Origin: Lentisphaeria bacterium
GTDB lineage: Bacteria > Verrucomicrobiota > Lentisphaeria > JABSQK01 > UBA12247
DNA: 5,916 nt
Direction of reading: 5' to 3'
Assembly: GCA_003477185.1 (NCBI GenBank)
Contig: DMTJ01000080.1
Coordinates: 6,583-12,498, forward strand
Every line of letters starts with the position of its first letter. The first letter of the stretch is position 1. The position numbers were made by a program, and so were the translations under genes. Below, piece after piece: positions 1 to 4,151 of this stretch. Below the pieces are notes generated by a model. The model ran no database searches. It was not told the origin of the DNA and saw nothing but the letters and a program-made list of their open reading frames with translations.

Positions 1-77
1 ATCTGCTTCTGGATGCGGATGTCTCGATCGAGGCGTTCGAGTGCGAGGACGAGCACCGTGGGTCTTGTGCTCTTCAT
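1..77 (-). CDS. 5' end of a protein gene cut by the window edge; possible GT4-type glycosyltransferase
   Basis: The reading frame opens with ATG at 77 (reading down) and stays open to the window edge, giving 25 codons. An in-frame TAG at 86-84 ends the upstream gene, so translation must start after it, and ATG 77 is the only ATG or GTG near enough. The gap to the upstream stop is 6 nt, which suggests translational coupling, and no convincing Shine-Dalgarno is visible. The peptide starts MKSTRPTVLVLALERL and continues DRDIRIQKQ. A hydrophobic beta strand followed by a D-R-x-x-R-x-x-K/R-Q pattern resembles the N-terminus of GT4 glycosyltransferases, where 'D.RV.rqa..L' follows the first strand. 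That assignment is inferred from 25 residues only, so the function is tentative. The existence of a gene here is better supported by frame and spacing than its identity. Confidence 0.5.
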   Translation of the reverse strand, partial: MKSTRPTVLVLALERLDRDIRIQKQ

Positions 78-83
78 CGGGTG

Positions 84-1112
84 CTATTCGCCGAGAGGGC
101 GGTACCCTTCACTTTCCAAGCAGAGGAAGAATTCCTCGGGGTCGGCAAACACGTGCCCAGGCTCGATATAGCTGTCGGTCGTGAATGGGCTGAGATGATT
201 GGGCGGATAGATCATGTACCGCTTCTTAAGATAGTCTCGGGCATGGCCAAGCTCATCCATCATTCCGGTCGACATTGGCGGTCGTTTGGCATAGGGATGA
301 ATCGCGACCACCGCGTCCACTTTCCCGACAAACCAATGCAGGTCACGGTGCACCGTGTGGCTGAAGGTCGCCTGTTTATCCTTGGCATTCTCGAAATTAA
401 AGCCAATCTCGATCGCCTGTGGATCGATCACCAGGCCATATTTGGTCAAGCGATTGATCACCGCGTTGATCTCTTCGCGCTCGGCGGGTTCGGAGTGCGT
501 CATGGAGTAGGACACGTAGAAAGAGGGGACATCCCCGTATTTGACGAGCTTGTAAATACTCTCCGGATCCTGACCCAGCGGAATCACGTAGTGGCGCACG
601 CCGAAATGCCGCGCCCAATCTTCACTTAGGCTCACTTCTTCGTTCATCCAGCCTAGGATCTCATTGATCGTGTGGTTCTGCTGCTGAATGATCTGGAAGA
701 ACTCGGTCTGCACCTCGGGGTGCTTGAAGCGTTCCTGAATCAGCCATTCCGCATCAATCAGCGTGACCACCACATCTGGCTGGATAAACTCAGCGATCTC
801 TTCATGGTCCTTCAGCTTAAAATTGATCCGCTTCCATTCGACGGTCGCAGGCGCACGGATGATCGCGTCTTTGACATTATCGCGCTCCATCTGGAAGCCC
901 ATCTTTCTGTACTCGCGTTCGCGCAGCACCTCAAAGAGGTAGTTTGTCGTGCCGAGTAGCCGATGAAGCTTCTTGCCGCCGGTGCTCTCCAGCGAATCAA
1001 TCAGGTCATAGGTTGCGATATCGAGACCATCATCCTTGCCCAGCTCAACCACTTCACGAATGGCCTTCTTATCCTCAATTCCGGCTATAATGCCAGTGAC
1101 CAGTACGCGCAC
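84..1112 (-). CDS. Two-domain protein: degenerate P-loop kinase-like N-terminus and nucleoside 2-deoxyribosyltransferase-like C-terminus
   Basis: A 342-residue cytosolic protein with no signal peptide or membrane segment. It starts at GTG (1112); minus-strand AAGGGGG lies 5 nt upstream and no in-frame ATG is nearby. Residues 1-190 look like a nucleotide-kinase fold: strand RVLVTG (2-7), a glycine loop GIIAGIEDKKA (7-17) in the Walker A place but without GK[ST], and a second core strand PDVVVTLID (112-120). Residues 196-342 resemble nucleoside 2-deoxyribosyltransferases: opening strand FYVSYS (198-203), VDAVVAI (265-271), then STGMMDELGHA (281-291), matching the family pattern around the nucleophilic Glu (E287 here); the Asp usual six residues before it is Ser281. 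Family knowledge suggests N-glycosidic bond chemistry or nucleotide binding; substrate and activity are unknown. It lies 21 nt behind the membrane-TPR gene and 6 nt before the next gene, so it is probably co-transcribed with miaB. The domain assignment rests on motifs and could be wrong in the N-terminal half. Confidence 0.75.
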   Translation of the reverse strand: MRVLVTGIIAGIEDKKAIREVVELGKDDGLDIATYDLIDSLESTGGKKLHRLLGTTNYLFEVLREREYRKMGFQMERDNVKDAIIRAPATVEWKRINFKLKDHEEIAEFIQPDVVVTLIDAEWLIQERFKHPEVQTEFFQIIQQQNHTINEILGWMNEEVSLSEDWARHFGVRHYVIPLGQDPESIYKLVKYGDVPSFYVSYSMTHSEPAEREEINAVINRLTKYGLVIDPQAIEIGFNFENAKDKQATFSHTVHRDLHWFVGKVDAVVAIHPYAKRPPMSTGMMDELGHARDYLKKRYMIYPPNHLSPFTTDSYIEPGHVFADPEEFFLCLESEGYRPLGE

Positions 1113-1117
1113 AATGG

Positions 1118-1124
1118 CCCCCTT
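1118..1124 (-). promoter_or_regulatory. Ribosome binding site fixing a GTG start
   Basis: Read on the minus strand, AAGGGGG is followed by CCATT and then GTG at 1112-1110, a 5-nt spacing. It supports the GTG as the start of the P-loop/deoxyribosyltransferase-like gene. The next in-frame Met is residue 71, too late to include the kinase-like glycine loop. Confidence 0.55.
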
Positions 1125-1133
1125 TCCGTCTAG

Positions 1134-1961
1134 CTAGACAAATCGACGTTTGCCGCGTCCGTACATGGGGTGGCTTTTCAGCTGCCCCTTACCGGCTTTC
1201 TGCCGCGGCGGTTTCTCAAGATGCAATGAATACCAGGCATCGCCAAGTCCGGCGTTGGAGAACATGTGCACTTTGTTGTTTACCACATGCTCCCAGTTCT
1301 TCCGAATTACGGTACTCTCCGTTCGTTCCTTGGCTTGGACCAGAATCTCCAGCGCCCGCTCATTGTTCTTACGCTTGAGGTTTACCCAGGCCATCAGAGA
1401 GTACAGGATCAGCCCCTTGTCCCCCTTGAACTTGCGAGTGCCACGCTTGAACAGCGGCTCCAGATCTGCGTCCGCATCCTTCATGTAGGCGCGGGCCATC
1501 TTCATGGCGATCACCAATGGATCCATTTCAAATGCCTTCGCCATCAAGGGGTCCGCCTCGTCAAAGGCCTTGATTTGATAGAGCCACTGCATCTTGACCG
1601 TGCTAATCTGGCGTTTGCCCATTGCGACCCACTTGAATAGTGGCTCGGCGGTGTCAAGCGAAATGAGCGCCGTGCGGACCGAGTCGGCGATCATCTTCTC
1701 GGCCTTCTCTTCCAACATCTTCTGCGAGCCCATCGGCTTGGATTGCGCGCGCTGAATCAGCTTCTCAACTTCGGCGCGCCCTCCCAACACAATCTGCTGC
1801 GCCTCTTCGACCACAGCCTGGAGTTTCTTGCCGAACTTGCGGAAACAGTAAATCAGCACGCCAATAAAGGTTAGAACTGCAAAGGTGGGCCCCCACTCGA
1901 TCGAGTGACCAATTGCGTATGCCGCAGTTGCGGCGGCGATTGCTACAAGAAACGTATACAT
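1134..1961 (-). CDS. Membrane-anchored TPR-like protein of unknown function
   Basis: I do not recognise a named family for this 275-residue protein. Two hydrophobic segments at residues 2-18 and 24-40 are separated by a short turn, forming a likely helical hairpin anchor. The flanking RKFGKK (41-46) predicts both ends on the cytoplasmic side. Residues 45-95 are charged and helical (VVEEAQQI, EVEKLIQRAQ, MLEEKAEKM) and may form a coiled coil. Residues 121-150 and 183-213 have TPR-like helix pairs, for example the ADPLMAKAFEMDP stretch and the helix ERALEILVQAKERT. The C-terminal 25 residues are strongly basic and end GRGKRRFV. A cytosolic scaffold or interaction role at the inner membrane is inference from this architecture. 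The ATG at 1961 lies 4 nt after the miaB stop, and the first membrane segment begins at once, supporting this start. A GGAG lies about 15 nt upstream, too far to be a good Shine-Dalgarno, so coupling to miaB translation is likely. Confidence 0.75.
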   Translation of the reverse strand: MYTFLVAIAAATAAYAIGHSIEWGPTFAVLTFIGVLIYCFRKFGKKLQAVVEEAQQIVLGGRAEVEKLIQRAQSKPMGSQKMLEEKAEKMIADSVRTALISLDTAEPLFKWVAMGKRQISTVKMQWLYQIKAFDEADPLMAKAFEMDPLVIAMKMARAYMKDADADLEPLFKRGTRKFKGDKGLILYSLMAWVNLKRKNNERALEILVQAKERTESTVIRKNWEHVVNNKVHMFSNAGLGDAWYSLHLEKPPRQKAGKGQLKSHPMYGRGKRRFV

Positions 1962-1965
1962 AAAA

Positions 1966-3348
1966 TCAGGCGTGTGCTCCTGCCAAAGAACCGATCATGG
2001 AGTAGGGCGTGGCGTGATGAATGGTCACCGCACGCGTTTGGCCGAGCAGTGATTCATGCGGCTCGGCATCGATATAAACTAGCTTATTGTGTGGCGTACG
2101 CCCGCCAGGTCGGCCCTTGGCGTGTCGGTCGATCAACACCTCCACGGTCTCGCCCACAGTCTGCTGTTGCTTGACTGCAAGCAGTTCCCGTTGGATCCCG
2201 TCCAGCTGATGCCAGCGCCGGGTCTTGTCCTTCTCACTAACTGTGTCAGGATGGAATCGCGCCGCGACGGTCTTGGGACGCTCGGAGTACTTCGAGAGAT
2301 GAATCTTGTCGAACCCAATCTCTTGGCAGACATTGCATGTGTCCTCGAACTGCGCGTCGGTTTCTCCGGGAAAGCCGACGATGATGTCGGTATTGATCGC
2401 CGCATCCGGAATCCGACTGCGGATCCGGTCCGTCAATCGGCGAAAATCATCTACCGTATAGCCGCGACGCATGCCTTCGAGCACTTCGTCATTCCCGGCC
2501 TGAATCGGCACTTCCAGATGCGGCATAGCGCGTGGCAGCTCTGCCACCGCGTCGAGCAATTCATCGGTCATCCAGTTTGGGTGGCTGGTGAGAAAGCGAA
2601 TCCGCTCCAGGCCCTCAATCTCGTGGACATCTCGCAGCAACCGCGCCAATGTCGTCGGCGCATCAAGCTCTAGGCCGTAGCGATCCACAATCTGCCCGAG
2701 CAGCGTGATCTCTTTGACGCCCTGGTCGACCAACAGCCGCACTTCCTGTAGCACGTCTTGGCGTTCGCGACTGCGCTCGCGGCCCCGACGATACGGGATG
2801 ATACAGAAAGAGCATGCGTGCGAGCAACCCAGCACGATCGGAACATGGGCCGAGATTGCATTGGCCTTGCGCTGCTCGATCGGCAGCAGCAAGTCCGCGT
2901 CCTGCACCAAGTCCCGCAAGTTGCGATCCTGCGCCTCCGCTTCCAACGCTCCGTCATACAGCTTCGTCTGCTGCAAATAGTCCAGCAGCGGCCCGGAGTC
3001 CGAGGGCGGCATGAACACATCGACAAACGGAAAAGTCTTTTGCAGCCGCGGCGCTTCCTTCACGCCCACGAAGCAGCCCATCAACGCCAGCGTCATATCT
3101 GGACGCCGCTCCTTGGCTGTCTTGAGCGACCCCAGCCGGCCATAGATTCGGTCTTCTGCCTGCTGTTTGACCACGCAGGTATTGAGAATCACCAGATCCG
3201 ACTCTTCCGGCGCATCGCTCGGCTGATAGCCCAGATGTTCCAACTCCGACGCCACGCGTCGCGAGTCCGCCTCATTCATCTGGCACCCCATGGTCCAGAT
3301 ATGATAAGAGCGAGTGGATTCTGAAGCTGTAATACTTTCTTCAGGCAT
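1966..3348 (-). CDS. miaB: tRNA-2-methylthio-N6-isopentenyladenosine-37 synthase MiaB
   Basis: A radical-SAM iron-sulfur enzyme that adds the 2-methylthio group to i6A37 of tRNAs reading UNN codons; cytosolic, acting after MiaA. The 460 residues show the full family order. The N-terminal methylthiotransferase domain has cluster cysteines C22 (in MGCQMN, the MiaB rather than RimO or MtaB signature), C58 (LNTC) and C92 (MGC). The radical-SAM CxxxCxxC is C175-C179-C182 (GCSHACSFC), followed by IPYRRGRERSR. EVPIQAGNDEVL (279-290), MRRGYT (293-298) and TDIIVGFPGET (320-330) are typical, and a TRAM domain occupies roughly 394-456. The frame stays open upstream to another ATG at 3417, but the ATG at 3348 is preferred because the extra 23 residues are unlike the family and translate intergenic DNA. 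LGQIVDRYG (218-225 region) replaces the usual LGQNVN. It is the first gene of the minus-strand train and is divergent from tRNA genes that include a substrate tRNA-Phe. Confidence 0.97.
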   Translation of the reverse strand: MPEESITASESTRSYHIWTMGCQMNEADSRRVASELEHLGYQPSDAPEESDLVILNTCVVKQQAEDRIYGRLGSLKTAKERRPDMTLALMGCFVGVKEAPRLQKTFPFVDVFMPPSDSGPLLDYLQQTKLYDGALEAEAQDRNLRDLVQDADLLLPIEQRKANAISAHVPIVLGCSHACSFCIIPYRRGRERSRERQDVLQEVRLLVDQGVKEITLLGQIVDRYGLELDAPTTLARLLRDVHEIEGLERIRFLTSHPNWMTDELLDAVAELPRAMPHLEVPIQAGNDEVLEGMRRGYTVDDFRRLTDRIRSRIPDAAINTDIIVGFPGETDAQFEDTCNVCQEIGFDKIHLSKYSERPKTVAARFHPDTVSEKDKTRRWHQLDGIQRELLAVKQQQTVGETVEVLIDRHAKGRPGGRTPHNKLVYIDAEPHESLLGQTRAVTIHHATPYSMIGSLAGAHA

Positions 3349-3361
3349 TGCGGGTCTACAC

Positions 3362-3367
3362 GTTATA
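3362..3367 (-). promoter_or_regulatory. Candidate -10 element for miaB
   Basis: The minus strand reads TATAAC here, five of six matches to TATAAT, ending 13 nt before the miaB ATG. No recognisable -35 hexamer lies 16-18 nt upstream. If it is used, transcription would begin only a few bases before the start codon, giving a nearly leaderless mRNA, consistent with the lack of a Shine-Dalgarno upstream of the ATG. Confidence 0.3.
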
Positions 3368-3397
3368 AGGGGAAATAAGGCAAACGCGTACAGTACC

Positions 3398-3454
3398 GGG
3401 CAGCGATGGCCCTGCAATGCTGGAATTCCGGCGCCCTTTCGGCAGGGCAGCGAT
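3398..3454. repeat. 10-bp direct repeat and competing inverted repeats in the miaB/tRNA divergent gap
   Basis: GGGCAGCGAT occurs at 3398-3407 and again at 3445-3454. The segment 3442-3448 (GCAGGGC) can pair with 3409-3415 (GCCCTGC, 7 bp), or its last five bases can pair with 3433-3437 (GCCCT) across a 6-nt loop. GGGC 3398-3401 can also pair with GCCC 3409-3412. The stems share bases, so they exclude each other. The palindrome GGAATTCC at 3422-3429 lies between them. No function is shown; the rest of the 183-bp gap holds only the promoter candidates listed separately. Confidence 0.4.
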
Positions 3455-3486
3455 CAACATTTTTCGAGAGAGTGAAAGAGAACGGT

Positions 3487-3514
3487 TTGACCCTTCTTGG
3501 ACCGCGCCTAGGTT
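3487..3514 (+). promoter_or_regulatory. Candidate sigma70-type promoter of the tRNA-Arg/tRNA-Phe/cytochrome unit
   Basis: TTGACC (3487-3492, five of six matches to TTGACA) is followed after 16 bp by TAGGTT (3509-3514), which matches TATAAT only at T1, A2 and T6. The sequence after it is GC-rich (GCGGCTC, 3517-3523), as in the discriminators of stringently controlled stable-RNA promoters. The predicted start, near 3521, is about 11 nt before the tRNA-Arg 5' end, leaving a short leader for RNase P removal. The position fits well but the -10 is weak. Confidence 0.5.
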
Positions 3515-3531
3515 ATGCGGCTCACAACTGT

Positions 3532-3608
3532 GCACCCGTAGCTCAATTGGATAGAGTGTCTGGCTACGAACCAGAAGGTTGGAGGTTCGAGTCCTCCCGG
3601 GTGTACCA
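3532..3608 (+). tRNA. tRNA-Arg (anticodon ACG)
   Basis: A complete cloverleaf of 77 nt including an encoded CCA. The acceptor stem is GCACCCG (3532-3538) with CGGGTGT (3598-3604), whose first pair is G-U. The D stem is GCTC/GAGT. The anticodon stem is TCTGG/CCAGA with loop CTACGAA, placing anticodon ACG at 3566-3568. The T stem is GGAGG/CCTCC with loop TTCGAGT. The discriminator is A3605 followed by CCA 3606-3608. A34 would be deaminated to inosine by TadA to read CGU, CGC and CGA. Position 36 is G, so this tRNA lacks the A36-A37-A38 needed for MiaA/MiaB. Confidence 0.97.
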
Positions 3609-3611
3609 CAT

Positions 3612-3684
3612 GGCGGGGTAGCTCAGTTGGTAGAGCAGGGGACTGAAAATCCCTGTGTCGTCGGTTCGACTCCGACCCTTGCCA
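3612..3684 (+). tRNA. tRNA-Phe (anticodon GAA)
   Basis: A complete 73-nt cloverleaf starting 3 nt after the CCA of tRNA-Arg. The acceptor stem is GGCGGGG (3612-3618) with CCTTGCC (3677-3683), including two G-U pairs. The D stem is GCTC/GAGC. The anticodon stem is GGGGA/TCCCT around CTGAAAA, with GAA at 3645-3647. The T stem is GTCGG/CCGAC with loop TTCGACT. Discriminator A3684 is followed by CAC, so CCA is not encoded and must be added after 3' trimming. The A36-A37-A38 run is the recognition signature for isopentenylation by MiaA and then MiaB. Confidence 0.97.
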
Positions 3685-3701
3685 CACCACTCTCCCCCTG
3701 C

Positions 3702-3705
3702 GAGG
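3702..3705 (+). promoter_or_regulatory. Shine-Dalgarno of the cytochrome gene
   Basis: GAGG lies 5 nt before the ATG at 3711. It decides the start against a longer open frame whose first 44 codons would run through both tRNA genes. Confidence 0.6.
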
Positions 3706-3710
3706 TTGTG

Positions 3711-4043
3711 ATGACCCGGATTTTTCTCGTCTTCTTGTTCGCCACCCTTTGGGTGTGCGCCGCTGAGGTGGAGATCGAGCGGATCATCAGGAAGGGCTGC
3801 TTCCCCTGCCACGGCCAGCATGGCGAGAGCAAGACCGCAGAAGTCGCCTATCCGGACCTAGAGTCCATACTTGCCGACCTCGAAGACGTCCTTGTCGAAG
3901 TCGTCGAAGACGAATACATGCCACCTGGCAAGTACAAGGAAAAGTACCTCGAGAAGCTTGGCCTATCCAAAGAAGCCTACCAGGCCTCCGTCCTCACGGA
4001 GGCTGAACTCGCCCAACTCAAATCTTGGCTCGAGTCTCGGTAG
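3711..4043 (+). CDS. Small exported monohaem c-type cytochrome
   Basis: The 110-residue product has a signal peptide: Arg3, hydrophobic IFLVFLFATLWV (4-15), and a plausible cleavage site near VCAAE (15-19). The C16 context LWVC is a poor lipobox. The haem-attachment motif CxxCH is C30-F-P-C33-H34, so haem binds covalently and H34 is the proximal ligand. M70 in EDEYMPPGKY is the probable distal ligand, matching the MPP seen in class I cytochromes. A closing helix TEAELAQLKSWLE (about 97-109) is also typical. The middle is very acidic (DLEDVLVEVVEDE, 56-68). It would act outside the cytoplasmic membrane as an electron carrier; the partner is unknown, because no oxidase or dehydrogenase gene is in view. 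The start is fixed by GAGG 5 nt upstream and by the signal peptide. It begins 26 nt after tRNA-Phe with no terminator between, so it is probably read from the tRNA promoter. Confidence 0.85.
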   Translation: MTRIFLVFLFATLWVCAAEVEIERIIRKGCFPCHGQHGESKTAEVAYPDLESILADLEDVLVEVVEDEYMPPGKYKEKYLEKLGLSKEAYQASVLTEAELAQLKSWLESR

Positions 4044-4081
4044 TTAGCCCATCGCTGACCATTGTCCCCGCTTGATGTAGG

Positions 4082-4104
4082 TTGGACTTATTAGTCCGAA
4101 TTTT
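4082..4104 (+). terminator. Candidate intrinsic terminator after the cytochrome gene
   Basis: GGACT (4084-4088) pairs with AGTCC (4093-4097) around the 4-nt loop TATT. Pairs T4083-G4098 and T4082-A4099 extend the stem to 7 bp. The run TTTT at 4101-4104 follows. The stem is short and the T-run is only four bases, so termination may be partial. It lies about 40 nt after the cytochrome stop, in the 108-bp gap before the convergent asnB-like gene. On the minus strand no T-run follows, so it should serve the plus strand only. Confidence 0.45.
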
Positions 4105-4151
4105 CTCAGCCCCAACGTGGCTTGAGCTCGCGTGAGCCTGTAACCGGCCCG

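Noticed and set aside
81..629. 182-codon plus-strand frame antisense to the two-domain gene
   Set aside because: It has no recognisable domain and lies wholly opposite a gene with conserved motifs and a good start.
3349..3417. Longer miaB starting at ATG 3417
   Set aside because: The extra 23 residues have no counterpart in the family and cover intergenic DNA; the ATG at 3348 gives the usual length and N-terminus.
3433..3464. Hairpin GCCCT/AGGGC followed by TTTTT as a plus-strand terminator
   Set aside because: The T-run begins 12 nt after the stem ends, too far for intrinsic termination, and no plus-strand gene ends upstream.
3406..3621. Plus-strand open frame through tRNA-Arg, with PVAQLDRVSGYEPEG-type peptide
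   Set aside because: This peptide is simply the translation of a tRNA gene, a well-known annotation artefact; the cloverleaf is complete.
3532..3684. tRNA genes as an integration site for a mobile element
   Set aside because: No direct repeat of a tRNA 3' end, integrase or transposase gene is present in the window.
3579..3710. N-terminal extension of the cytochrome frame through tRNA-Phe (GGVAQLVEQGTENP-type peptide)
   Set aside because: It translates tRNA sequence. The signal peptide and the GAGG site fix the start at 3711.
4125..4138. GCTC/GAGC hairpin after the asnB-like gene as its terminator
   Set aside because: The stem is only 4-5 bp and no T-run follows on the minus strand.
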